Positions 47,082-55,526 of a stretch of DNA of 64,000 nucleotides are shown in pieces (positions within the stretch are counted from its first letter, which is position 1; each line of letters starts with the position of its first letter). Both the position numbers and the translations under genes were made by a program. The notes under the pieces are model-generated. The model did not search any database, was not told where the DNA came from, and saw only the letters and a program-made list of their open reading frames with translations. Origin of the DNA: Synechococcus sp. PROS-U-1 (GTDB lineage: Bacteria > Cyanobacteriota > Cyanobacteriia > PCC-6307 > Cyanobiaceae); contig NZ_CP047951.1 of the NCBI RefSeq assembly GCF_014279755.1, positions 62,001 through 126,000 of the forward strand, written 5' to 3'.

Positions 47082-47951
47082 GTGGAACTGGGCATTCTCA
47101 GCATTTTAAGAGATGAAGAGCATAACCTTGCTTCCTTCTTCAAATTCCTTGAGTCCATAGAGTCATCATTTGTTTTTGATAGCATTGTCTACTCTTTTTA
47201 TGAGAATGATTCATCAGATAAAACTCGCGACGTATTGTCTGGCTGGTTAAAGACTCGTCATGCTTACTTGTCTGTAGACGACTTCAATGAATCTCCCTTT
47301 GCTTCTTTTTCGCAGGACAAACTAAGAACTCAACGCCTTGCTCGCTGCCGGAATATTGCATTGGAACCACTGCTAAACTCTACTTTGCCTTGGCTCTTGA
47401 TTGTTGATGCGGATATATCTCTTTCTTTGAATAATGTCCTTGAGCTCTTTCGCTGGAAGTTTAAATATCGTTTCTCTTCGATGATGTGTGCTTCGTCTGT
47501 TCAAAATGTTCCTGATATATTCGGTCATTTCCCTTATAGTTATTATGACTCATGGGCTTTGCGCGATTTGTACGGATATGGAGGTATCTCTTTTGCTGAA
47601 AATCCGTTTACTCATCCGTTAGATCGCTGGCGCTGGCAGGCGCGCCTGCCAGTTTCTGTCTCTTCAGCCTTCGGAGGACTAGCTCTTGTTGACTTAGGCA
47701 TAGTCCGCAAATTTAATCAATATTGGAATGGTGATTGTGGTTGTGAACACTGGAGCTTCTGTGAATCAGCTCGGCAGTTTGCACCGGTTTACGCTTGCCC
47801 AACGGTAATGCCTCGGGTAGTCCATCCATCTCCAATTCCCACTTGGTGTCAAGACTACCCCCAGTCTATTTATAATCTGCTTTCAATTCGTCATCAAGAA
47901 TTTTGCGCCTCTTTGAATATCTCTTCCCATTGTTTGGGTGTATTTTCGTAA
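47082..47951 (+). CDS. Probable glycosyltransferase immediately downstream of tRNA-Gly
   Basis: 289 aa if translation starts at GTG 47082. The open frame runs back through the tRNA, so an upstream ATG start is not credible. The N-terminal GILSILRDEEHNLASFFKFL resembles the first strand and helix of GT-A glycosyltransferases, followed by SFYENDSSDKTRDVL and the acidic LLIVDADISLSL (DAD). The C-terminal part has PRVVHPSPIPTWCQDY. The start is 27 bases after the tRNA end, so the gene may have lost its original 5' end. It overlaps the opposing gene by 58 bp. Confidence 0.65.
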   Translation: MELGILSILRDEEHNLASFFKFLESIESSFVFDSIVYSFYENDSSDKTRDVLSGWLKTRHAYLSVDDFNESPFASFSQDKLRTQRLARCRNIALEPLLNSTLPWLLIVDADISLSLNNVLELFRWKFKYRFSSMMCASSVQNVPDIFGHFPYSYYDSWALRDLYGYGGISFAENPFTHPLDRWRWQARLPVSVSSAFGGLALVDLGIVRKFNQYWNGDCGCEHWSFCESARQFAPVYACPTVMPRVVHPSPIPTWCQDYPQSIYNLLSIRHQEFCASLNISSHCLGVFS

Positions 47952-48895
47952 TGATCGTGTTTATTTGAAAGGAATTGCATTTTTTTGCATTCTTCCTCGA
48001 GTTTTCCTGCACTGAGAAGCTCCTTTAAGTGTTCGATCCATTCTTCAGGCTTTTTGCATAATCTACCTTCTATATCCCATCGGTTGCATAATTCTCGGTA
48101 TGCAGGTGTATCGCTTGCTATCCATGTCATTTTGGCGCCACTGTATTCTAATAGCTTGATGTCACTTTTGTATGTATTGAAGGCATTGCTTGAGACTGGG
48201 GCAAGACCAATGTTTCCTCTGATGTTTTTCAAGTATTTTTTGTAGCTGTTTAGCTTGACAATGTCGATATCAATATCCCTTAGTCCTAAGCAGCTCGCAA
48301 AAGTTGCTCTGTTATCTGCATGGCCTACATGAAGCCACCTTAAATTTGTATTTCCTTTTGCCCAGTTCGCTAAAGGTCTCAGTATTTCTAGATCTTTTGT
48401 TCGTGTCCAAGGTGCCCCGCTCCAGCAAAGTATAGTCTCATTGGCATCGTACTTTTTTTTATTGTTTGAGCTGTATGATTCGCGTTTTGGAGTAGAGTTT
48501 TTAATTATTAAAATCTTTGTGTTTGGTACGATTATACTAAGTAACATATAGAGTTCTATTGTGCTGCATGTCACTACATTGCATTCCTTTATTGCTAATG
48601 TAAGATTTTTTTTTCTAACTTTGCTCCACCCCATTGGCGCCTCCCAAATGCAGTCGTCAATGTCTGTTGTTATGAAGACTCCCTTTTTTCTTAATTCCCT
48701 CAGCTTGTAGGCCAGGTTCCCCCAGCTCTCGGAGTATCTGTAAAAGAAAAGCATGTCACCTCTTTTCAGTCTTTCAGTTTCACCCACGTCCTGGTGTACT
48801 TCTATCCTGTATGGCATATCCTCTATGTATTGACCGAAGCGTATCCAAAAGCTATGCCAGGGAGCAATTGAATCAGTTAGCGCGATCACTTTCAT
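47894..48895 (-). CDS. Glycosyltransferase, GT-B fold (GT4-like)
   Basis: 333 aa. It lacks the usual glycine-rich N-terminus but has GDMLFFYRYSESWGN, ITTDIDDCIWEAP, ILCWSGAPWTRTKDLEIL (start of the second Rossmann domain) and IGLAPVSSNAFNTYKSDIKLLEYSGAKM, typical of the donor site of GT4-like transferases. Its start overlaps the stop of the GT9 gene (TAATG). Convergent overlap of 58 bp with the plus-strand gene. Confidence 0.75.
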   Translation of the reverse strand: MKVIALTDSIAPWHSFWIRFGQYIEDMPYRIEVHQDVGETERLKRGDMLFFYRYSESWGNLAYKLRELRKKGVFITTDIDDCIWEAPMGWSKVRKKNLTLAIKECNVVTCSTIELYMLLSIIVPNTKILIIKNSTPKRESYSSNNKKKYDANETILCWSGAPWTRTKDLEILRPLANWAKGNTNLRWLHVGHADNRATFASCLGLRDIDIDIVKLNSYKKYLKNIRGNIGLAPVSSNAFNTYKSDIKLLEYSGAKMTWIASDTPAYRELCNRWDIEGRLCKKPEEWIEHLKELLSAGKLEEECKKMQFLSNKHDHYENTPKQWEEIFKEAQNS

Positions 48896-50079
48896 TAGCT
48901 TTTTAACTCTTTAATCATTTGATCGAATACATTTGTCCATTCTCCATTGTTCGTCTGCCTAAAGAGTCGAACGCTTTCATACCAGTTGCTCGTTTCTCCG
49001 CTCAACCCCCATCTCCATTCAGGAATCCAGCGGAGAGCTACCCAGCATGGTATGCCCATCGCGCCTGCTAGATGTACAACGCCACTGTCACTACTGATCA
49101 ACAGATCGCAATTAGCTAGTACAGCTGCTGTGTCCTCGAATTCCATCGTTTTACAGAATTCTTCATGTCCTTCAACGAAGTGCATTCCCTCCTCAAGGTT
49201 TAATTGTTTTAGTCCTTCTCCTTTCTGAATAGCGATGAATTCTGTGTCTTTCAACGTATTTAGTTTTCTCAATGTCTGGAACGGGAATGACCGCCCTATC
49301 GAATAGATCTTTTGTTCGTGCTCTGCGTTGCCCTGCCAGTGAAGGCCAATTAGGCGATGGCCTGGCTTTCGTTTCAACCGCTGCCGCCACAACGATTGTC
49401 GTTTCGCATCAACTTCGATGTATCCGCTTTTGTAAGGGATGCTGTGTTGGTTTATGCCTAGGCGGTGCGGAAGGCTCATTAAAGGACACCAGCGGCTGCC
49501 GGCTTGGAAGATTGAGATTGGACAGTTGTCAATGACGTTCTGGAGATCGGTTTGTTTCTGTAGCAGTGGTATTAAGGCCGATTGGCAGAACAGGCTGGTG
49601 GTGATTCCCTGTCTCTGCAGCAGTAGGGCCAGCCTCATGAATTGCAGCGTGTCGCCAAACCCTTGCTCTGCAATCAGTATCAGATGCTCACAGGGTCTTG
49701 TGTCGCCTGGGCCGTCCCAGGCTGGCCCCAAGTGCGATTTGAAAAAGCTGTGATCGTATTTTGGGTCTGTGAGCCGGTGTTCATAGGCCTCCCACCCCTC
49801 GTTGAAACAACCGACCAACAGCAGGTCTTGACTGAGGTTGCTCAATACGTTGCTTACTGGTGCGTTGGGCAGGCTCAGTGCTTGCCGATAGGCCCTGATT
49901 GCTGCAGGAATGCGTCGCTGTTGATGTAAAGCGAGGCCGAGATTGAACCAGGCTACCGAGGTCTCCGGCTTCAGCTGCACGCTTTGGTTCAACATGCGGC
50001 GAGCAAGGGGCAGATCTGATCGCATTAGCGCCGCCCCTCCGTTGCACCATTGTTCGGCCGTCCAATTGGTTAAAGCCAT
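48895..50079 (-). CDS. TPR repeats fused to GT9-type (heptosyltransferase-like) domain
   Basis: 394 aa. Residues ~5-110 are TPR (PETSVAWFNLGLALHQQRRIPAAI). After a short linker follow LILIAEQGFGDTLQFMRLALLL and the GT9-like C-terminal motif LLISSDSGVVHLAGAMGIPCWVAL. TPR-GT9 proteins are frequent in marine picocyanobacteria and probably work on surface glycans. It has moderate GC, so the island composition begins to fade here. Overlaps the GT90 gene by 10 bp. Confidence 0.82.
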   Translation of the reverse strand: MALTNWTAEQWCNGGAALMRSDLPLARRMLNQSVQLKPETSVAWFNLGLALHQQRRIPAAIRAYRQALSLPNAPVSNVLSNLSQDLLLVGCFNEGWEAYEHRLTDPKYDHSFFKSHLGPAWDGPGDTRPCEHLILIAEQGFGDTLQFMRLALLLQRQGITTSLFCQSALIPLLQKQTDLQNVIDNCPISIFQAGSRWCPLMSLPHRLGINQHSIPYKSGYIEVDAKRQSLWRQRLKRKPGHRLIGLHWQGNAEHEQKIYSIGRSFPFQTLRKLNTLKDTEFIAIQKGEGLKQLNLEEGMHFVEGHEEFCKTMEFEDTAAVLANCDLLISSDSGVVHLAGAMGIPCWVALRWIPEWRWGLSGETSNWYESVRLFRQTNNGEWTNVFDQMIKELKS

Positions 50080-50984
50080 CGCTCTGAGTAGATCTCCACG
50101 GCACGCTCCATTTCGTTTTGGAGGTCGTTCACCACCTGCTCAGCCACTTGCTGTCCGGTTTGAGCGATTGCTGAGCAGTCTGTCTGATGCTGTCGGCACC
50201 AGGCTAGTTTTTCAGGCAGGTCATTCAGGTCTGCTGCGATCGGCACGTGGGTGTGCCAGGTCTTGAGATGCCGGTAGAACCACTGTTGGCGCTTACTTTC
50301 AACGCGTAGGATGCAGCTGCCGCTTAGTAACTTCCACAGCAGGCCCCAAGAATTCACGTTGCCGTCGATATCAATAAGCCAACGGTGTAGTCCCATGTGT
50401 TCAGGCTCCATGCGGGGACGCAGCAGGTCGAGTTCAACGAGATGTTGACGGATCACCTGATTGGCCTCGACTGTTGCTGTTTGCACCACTGCACTGAAGC
50501 GGGCATCCAGCCATCCTGGATCCTCTAGCGAGTGTCGGCAGAGTTGATAGCGCTGCAAGCTGTTGAATGTGTCCAGCCGGAGTTCTCCAGCGCCAGTGCT
50601 AGCCCCTCGCCAGATAGCGATGGGCAATCGCCTATGCCAGTCAGGCAGCTCTGCAAATCGTTGGCGAAGGGCTGCATAGCCTTGGCTGCCCAGGCAGTAG
50701 AAGTCTGGGATTAGAGGTAATTGATTGGGGTTCTGATCAGCTGCCGCATCGATCAGAAAGCTGGGGCAGCTGGGCTCATCGTCATGCAACTGAATCGCGA
50801 AACGAAGAGTCACGTGTCCCAGCTGTCGAAATCGATGCGCTGCATGGTGAATGAATCCCCTACAGGCTTGAACTCGCGTTAACAAGCCTTTCTCCAAATT
50901 TGACGGCAGCTGAACCTCGTTGCTGCCATCAGAGTGGAGCTGAACGACGATCACCTCATCGCGAAGGCGGGAGCTTGCTGGCAT
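50070..50984 (-). CDS. GT90-type (CAP10-like) glycosyltransferase
   Basis: 304 aa. The GT90 (LPS-modifying, CAP10/POGLUT) pattern is visible: PIAIWRGASTGAGE near residue 125, MGLHRWLIDIDGNVNSWGLLWKLLSGSCILRVES near 200-235, and a later Trp-rich segment. These enzymes transfer xylose or glucose-type sugars. The first ~100 residues precede the signature. Operon with the GT9 and GT4 genes downstream. Confidence 0.78.
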   Translation of the reverse strand: MPASSRLRDEVIVVQLHSDGSNEVQLPSNLEKGLLTRVQACRGFIHHAAHRFRQLGHVTLRFAIQLHDDEPSCPSFLIDAAADQNPNQLPLIPDFYCLGSQGYAALRQRFAELPDWHRRLPIAIWRGASTGAGELRLDTFNSLQRYQLCRHSLEDPGWLDARFSAVVQTATVEANQVIRQHLVELDLLRPRMEPEHMGLHRWLIDIDGNVNSWGLLWKLLSGSCILRVESKRQQWFYRHLKTWHTHVPIAADLNDLPEKLAWCRQHQTDCSAIAQTGQQVAEQVVNDLQNEMERAVEIYSERWL

Positions 50985-51034
50985 GGTGTGTCCTTTCGCC
51001 TGCTGACCGGAGAACTCCGGGTAGTCTGCCGCCC

Positions 51035-51898
51035 ATGAAAATCCTGCTGGCGATTGTCCATTACTGGGATCCCAAGGGAAACCGCAGACACCAGTCGTTG
51101 CGGCCCAATCCTGCCCCCCGGTGTTTGGCGCTACAAAACCAGTTGTTGGCCCTTCGGCGCCTTGGAACGCAGCAATACATGCTGCACATGGCCGATCGCG
51201 TGATCTGTCGTACGAACGACGCCTATCGCCACAAGATTGACATCCGTGTGATAACTGATGGTGAGCATACGGTTCTGGATCGCTTGGAGCCTGGCTACGA
51301 CCAGTTCACGCATGAGGTTTCGACAACTCCCAACAGCGGCCTGATGCTCGGATTCGAAGCTCAGCGTTATCTCGCTTCACAGCTCGATCAGGGGTATGAC
51401 TTCTATGGCTATCTAGAGGATGATCTGGTGATTCATGACCTCCAGTTCTTCCAGAAACTGAGATGGTTTCAGTCGTTGATGGGGCCAGAAGACGTTCTAT
51501 TGCCTCAGCGGGTGGAGCTGTCACGGGAGCCGCATTGGGTGGACCGTTTCTTCATCGACGGCCCTCTGGACACTGCAGAGCTTGAGAAACTTTCGTTGCG
51601 TCAGTCTGAAACGGTTGTGTTGAACGCTCCAGGCGGCGAAGTTGCCTTGGAGGTACCCCAGAATCCCCATGCTGGTTGTTTTTTTCTCAGTCATGACCAG
51701 CTGCAGCATTGGGTAAACCAGCCGCACTGGATGGACCAAGACACCAGCTTCATCTCCCCGCTCGAGAGTGCTGCCACCCTGGGTCTGGCCAAGACGTTTC
51801 GCCTTTGGAAACCCTGTTTTTCCTACGCCAGTTGGTTCGAGCTCCAACACTGGGGCACCTCATTTCATTCCCTGATCCCAAGGCCTGAGGACGATTGA
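51035..51898 (+). CDS. Hypothetical glycosyltransferase-like protein
   Basis: 287 aa. It begins MKILLAIVHYWDPKGNR, followed by an acidic YGYLEDDLVIHD near residue 130 that resembles a GT-A metal site, and PHAGCFFLSHDQLQHWV. The family is uncertain. The frame extends 45 codons upstream into the divergent GT90 gene, but the ATG at 51035 is the clear start. It precedes the exostosin-like gene by one base, so they are coupled. Confidence 0.65.
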   Translation: MKILLAIVHYWDPKGNRRHQSLRPNPAPRCLALQNQLLALRRLGTQQYMLHMADRVICRTNDAYRHKIDIRVITDGEHTVLDRLEPGYDQFTHEVSTTPNSGLMLGFEAQRYLASQLDQGYDFYGYLEDDLVIHDLQFFQKLRWFQSLMGPEDVLLPQRVELSREPHWVDRFFIDGPLDTAELEKLSLRQSETVVLNAPGGEVALEVPQNPHAGCFFLSHDQLQHWVNQPHWMDQDTSFISPLESAATLGLAKTFRLWKPCFSYASWFELQHWGTSFHSLIPRPEDD

Positions 51899-51899
51899 A

Positions 51900-52820
51900 A
51901 TGACGGCCAGTATCCAGCTGATCTGGGGCTGTGATCCAGAACGTCAGTTTGAGCGGGCTTGGGTGGCGAGTTTGTTGCAACCCCTTGATGTGAGGGAGGC
52001 TCGCTCTGATGCCGCAGCAGCAGTGAGCCATGAGATGCCGCGCCTTTTGGTGGAAACTGGTCTGCTGCGCTTGGAGCGGCAGTTGGATCCACAGCGGCTG
52101 ACGCTTCAACAGGAACAACGTCAGCATCGTCTCAAGCAGATCGCCAAAAGTGGACCATTCGTGCTGGTGCATCTCAGCGATGAGGAAGGCTTGGATGGCG
52201 ACGTGTTGTATCCCCAACTGCCCAACGGCACAACGGTCTGGCGTAATTTTTGGTATCCACGCTTTGACCATCAGCAGCGTGTGCTGATCCGCAATTTCCC
52301 CATCGGGCCGCGACGCGAATTTCTGGGAAGCGGTCCAGGCCTATTGGCCTCACAACGCTCTTTCCCTTGGGCTTTCATGGGCACGCTCTGGCGATCAGGT
52401 CACCGCTTGCTGGCCACCTCCCTCTTTTTAAGCAAGCTGCCCCAGGGGCATTTCTTCGGGGGCCGTCATTTCGGAGTGGGTCTTCCCTTGGCGCAGTACC
52501 GCCAACGCCTCCAAGACAGCGTGTTTGCCCTGTGCCCGGAAGGAGATCGTCACTTTGACACCTTCCGCCTCTACGAAAGCCTGCAGATGGGCTGTCTGCC
52601 GCTGGTGGTGGAGCGTCAGCAGCAGGCAGTCACGTTGCTGGGTCCTGATTTCCCCTTGCCAATTTTCCCGAGCTGGGCTGTTGCTCTTGCGGAGGTGGAA
52701 GCCCTTCTGAAGGATCCACACCAAATGGATCAACTGCAACGGCAGGTGTCGGCGTGGTGGGTCTCACGCAAAGCCGCCCTGGGGCTTCGGCTTCGGCAGG
52801 ATCTGGAGGAGGCGCGCTGA
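51900..52820 (+). CDS. Exostosin-like glycosyltransferase
   Basis: 306 aa. The donor-site pattern FALCPEGDRHFDTFRLYESL, continuing GCLPLVVERQQ, is a clear match to exostosin-type GT-B enzymes. The N-terminal half has no recognised motif. Likely elongates a surface polysaccharide. Tight operon with the preceding gene; the GT4 gene follows 31 bp later. Confidence 0.75.
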   Translation: MTASIQLIWGCDPERQFERAWVASLLQPLDVREARSDAAAAVSHEMPRLLVETGLLRLERQLDPQRLTLQQEQRQHRLKQIAKSGPFVLVHLSDEEGLDGDVLYPQLPNGTTVWRNFWYPRFDHQQRVLIRNFPIGPRREFLGSGPGLLASQRSFPWAFMGTLWRSGHRLLATSLFLSKLPQGHFFGGRHFGVGLPLAQYRQRLQDSVFALCPEGDRHFDTFRLYESLQMGCLPLVVERQQQAVTLLGPDFPLPIFPSWAVALAEVEALLKDPHQMDQLQRQVSAWWVSRKAALGLRLRQDLEEAR

Positions 52821-52851
52821 CAATGTTCGTCTGTCGTGGAGGTCGGGCCTG

Positions 52852-54081
52852 ATGCGGCTGCTGCTCATTCATCAGAATTTTCCAGGCCAGTTTCGGCAGT
52901 TGGCTCCCTACTTGCAAAAGCAGGGCCATGAATTGGTGGCGATCTGCTCGCACCAGCGCCCGACTGGCGTGAACTGCCGGATCCTTCGCTACGCCGAGCC
53001 TCCCCGCCGGGATGATCTCCCGCAGGGTTCATCCTTGGCCCACGATCATCTGCATAGAGCCGCTGATGTGGCCAGGTTGTGCGCCCAGTTGGATCAAGAG
53101 GGATGGCGACCCGACTGCATTGCTGTGCACACGGGCTGGGGGGAGTCCCTGGCCTTGCGTGAGGTTTGGCCTGAGGTGCCCCAAGTGCTCTGGCCCGAGC
53201 TGTGGGTGTTGCCTGAGCATGGCGGCCACGGCCATGACCCGTTGCTCCCGCCGTCGGACCTGAGCAAGCAGCTTGATCAACTGGCGCGAAACACCTTCAC
53301 TCGTGCAGCCCTGGCTCAGGCTGAGGCTTGGGTGATGCCGACGCGGCACCAGGCCGCCAGCCTGCCGATTTCACTGCAGGATGATCGGTTGCATGTGATT
53401 CATGAGGGCATCTCCACGGCGCAGGCCTGTCCTAATCCGGATGTGAATTACACCGTTGCGGGTCATTTTATTGATCGTTCCGTTCCAACGGTCACGTTTG
53501 TGAATCGCAACCTGGAGCGCTTGCGGGGATTTGACCTGTTCATGCGTGCCTTGCCGCCTGTGCTGCGGACCCATCCGCGGTTGCGCGTGCTTGTGGTGGG
53601 GGACAACGAACGGGGCTATGGCAGTGGCCATCCCAGTGGACGCCCCCTCAAGGATGTGATGCTGAAGGAATTGCAGGGGAGCATGGATTGCAGCCGCATC
53701 CATTTCCTTGGCCGCATTCCTCACGAACACCTGGTTGGAATCCTCCAGGCCAGCTGGGTGCATGTTTATCTGAGCTATCCCTTCGTGATGGGGTGGAGCC
53801 TGCTCGAGGCCATGGCCTGCGGTTGTGCCATCGTCGCCAGCCGCGGCATGCCGGTTGAGGAAGCGATCACGGATGGTGTGGAGGGCCTGCTGGTTCCGAT
53901 GCAGGACCCGCAGCTATTGTCGCAACGGATTCTCTCGCTGCTGGCTGATCCAGGCTTGCGCCGAGGATTCAGTGAACGGGCCCGTGCTCGAGCACTTCAT
54001 TGGGATCAGCAGAGGATGCTGCCGAAGTTGGAAGCCGTCCTGGCTGTTACCGCTGCCGGCGGGGCTCAGCCCCGGTCCTGA
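52852..54081 (+). CDS. Glycosyltransferase family 4
   Basis: 409 aa. The N-terminus LLLIHQNFPGQFRQLAPYL is the start of a GT4 acceptor domain; the donor domain has VTFVNRNLERLRGFDLFMRAL, FLGRIPHEHLVGIL and the E-x7-E motif region (GWSLLEAMACGCAIVASRGMPVEEAI). It resembles the third GT4 protein of the cluster at 56438 in overall layout, so they may be paralogues. Its 3' end overlaps the opposite-strand GT4 gene by 16 bp. Confidence 0.88.
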   Translation: MRLLLIHQNFPGQFRQLAPYLQKQGHELVAICSHQRPTGVNCRILRYAEPPRRDDLPQGSSLAHDHLHRAADVARLCAQLDQEGWRPDCIAVHTGWGESLALREVWPEVPQVLWPELWVLPEHGGHGHDPLLPPSDLSKQLDQLARNTFTRAALAQAEAWVMPTRHQAASLPISLQDDRLHVIHEGISTAQACPNPDVNYTVAGHFIDRSVPTVTFVNRNLERLRGFDLFMRALPPVLRTHPRLRVLVVGDNERGYGSGHPSGRPLKDVMLKELQGSMDCSRIHFLGRIPHEHLVGILQASWVHVYLSYPFVMGWSLLEAMACGCAIVASRGMPVEEAITDGVEGLLVPMQDPQLLSQRILSLLADPGLRRGFSERARARALHWDQQRMLPKLEAVLAVTAAGGAQPRS

Positions 54082-55241
54082 AGCAGGCGTTCCAGCTCAA
54101 GGCTGCTTGCGCGAACGCTGAAATGTTGCCTCACGCTGTTCTGCCCATCCCGGGCAATCCGTCGAAGATCTTCCGGCCGCTGTGCGAGCCAGGCCAGTTG
54201 TTGGGCCAGGTCTTCGGCATTGCCAGGCTGGAAGCGAAGTCCGGTCTGGCCATGGTCGAGAACTTCGGCGGCGCCGCCGACGCCACTGCTGATCAGGGCC
54301 AGGCCGCTGGCTTGGATTTCTGCAGCCACAATGCCGAAGGCTTCAGGGTAAATCGAAGCGAAAACGCCCACATGATGGAGGCCGTACATCCGGGCAAGCT
54401 GTGGACGGTTCAGGTTTCCGCAGAACAACACCTGATCCTTCATGCCATGCCGTTCGAGCAGGTCCTCCAGGGCCGTTTGGTATTCGGGCTGGAAAGCGGC
54501 ACCGGCGATTGTGGCCCTGACATGGATGCCTTGGTTTTGCAGACCAACCATGGCTTGGATCACGGTGTGGGCGCCCTTGCTGCCCATCAGCAAGCCGGCA
54601 AAACAGAGTTTCAACGGATTGCTTGTTGTGCCGATCGGCTTGGCATGCCCTGAGAGTGGGCTGGGTAGAGAACGTCCTGTGGCAGCTGGGCCCAGAAGAT
54701 CATCGCGTGCACCGGGATAGATCACCCGGTTCTTGGGGATGGAGAAACCGGCCTGAATCAGGCTGGTTCGCACCGCTTCACTGGCGGGTGAGATGCGGAA
54801 TTGGGGGCTGAGCGGTGCTGATGCCACCGGATATGGGGGGGCGACGAATCCCACGTGATGCACCACCGGCACCCCGAAGCTCAGCAGGGACGGCAGGAGT
54901 TCTGCGCCCAGGAGGTCCAGGTTTCCCACCAAAACGGCATCCCAGTGCCCATTTCTGAATGTTTTGAGCAGGCTTTGGTTTGTCTGGTCGATGCGGGCTC
55001 TTCCGGCTGGATCTCGCATTTCTGAAACGCCGTTATGGAAGCTGCCTTTCAGTTGCAATTTGCGTTGGACCGGCTCTCCGTTCGGCCCGTGAGTTGATGG
55101 GCCAAGGTAAGGAGCATCGCTACACAGCACCGAAACCTGATGGCCCCTCTGTTGGAGTCCCCAGCAGAAGTCGCTCATGCAACGTCCGTATCCGCCCAGT
55201 TCCTGTGGTGGATACAGATTCGTAACCAGCAGAATATTCAG
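54066..55241 (-). CDS. Glycosyltransferase family 4 with probable CTG start
   Basis: 391 aa if it begins at the CTG at 55241. The first ATG (55178) would omit 21 residues that read Asn-Ile-Leu-Leu-Val-Thr-Asn-Leu-Tyr-Pro-Pro-Gln-Glu-Leu-Gly-Gly-Tyr-Gly-Arg, the classic opening of GT4 proteins. Between the in-frame TGA (55245-55247) and the ATG there is no ATG, GTG or TTG. The donor site has CFAGLLMGSKGAHTVIQAM and EAFGIVAAEIQASGLALISS. Probably surface-glycan assembly. Confidence 0.78.
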   Translation of the reverse strand: MNILLVTNLYPPQELGGYGRCMSDFCWGLQQRGHQVSVLCSDAPYLGPSTHGPNGEPVQRKLQLKGSFHNGVSEMRDPAGRARIDQTNQSLLKTFRNGHWDAVLVGNLDLLGAELLPSLLSFGVPVVHHVGFVAPPYPVASAPLSPQFRISPASEAVRTSLIQAGFSIPKNRVIYPGARDDLLGPAATGRSLPSPLSGHAKPIGTTSNPLKLCFAGLLMGSKGAHTVIQAMVGLQNQGIHVRATIAGAAFQPEYQTALEDLLERHGMKDQVLFCGNLNRPQLARMYGLHHVGVFASIYPEAFGIVAAEIQASGLALISSGVGGAAEVLDHGQTGLRFQPGNAEDLAQQLAWLAQRPEDLRRIARDGQNSVRQHFSVRASSLELERLLQDRG

Positions 55242-55261
55242 GGCTCAATCATTCGTATTCC

Positions 55262-55525
55262 ATGAGACTCTCACTTCTTCAGCGCTTGCGCCACTGGTTG
55301 ATCCGCAGCCGCTGGCAACGTTGGTTGCTGCCGGTTCTGTGTACTGTGCCATATCTGATTTCTTTGCTTTGGCTGCTGACGCGCGGCCAGGTCTGGATCG
55401 TTCAGATCATGTTGTCGCCGCTGGTGATGTTGCTGATGATCGCCGCGCTCACCTGGTGGCTGGCGGTACTCGAATTTCGACTAGTGCGGCTTTCAGCCGG
55501 TAAAATTCGAAAAAGATATTTCTGA
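55262..55525 (+). CDS. Small membrane protein, unknown function
   Basis: 87 aa with two predicted transmembrane helices: about residues 22-40 (LLPVLCTVPYLISLLWLL) and 44-72 (WIVQIMLSPLVMLLMIAAL, WWLAVLEF). The N-terminus is strongly basic (RLRHWLIRSRWQR) and the C-terminus ends KIRKRYF. It stops one base before the next ATG, so translation is coupled to the duplicated hypothetical gene. It starts 20 bases from the divergent GT4 gene. No family recognised. Confidence 0.6.
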   Translation: MRLSLLQRLRHWLIRSRWQRWLLPVLCTVPYLISLLWLLTRGQVWIVQIMLSPLVMLLMIAALTWWLAVLEFRLVRLSAGKIRKRYF

Positions 55526-55526
55526 A

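Larger units (their letters stand above)
28306..48895. other. AT-rich glycan-biosynthesis genomic island
   Basis: From the last codons of uvrB onwards base composition and codon use become strongly AT-rich, and this lasts through sugar-nucleotide, radical SAM, methyltransferase and glycosyltransferase genes to about 48.9 kb, broken only by a GC-richer patch with tRNA-Gly near 46.9-47.05 kb. Gene orientation flips several times and coding ends overlap often. No integrase or transposase was seen, so spread by homologous recombination through flanking conserved genes is more likely than by a self-mobile element. The right edge is gradual and approximate. Confidence 0.7.

Noticed and set aside
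28364-48895. Self-mobile element or prophage
   Set aside because: No integrase, transposase, phage structural gene or terminal repeats were recognised; homologous recombination is a simpler explanation.
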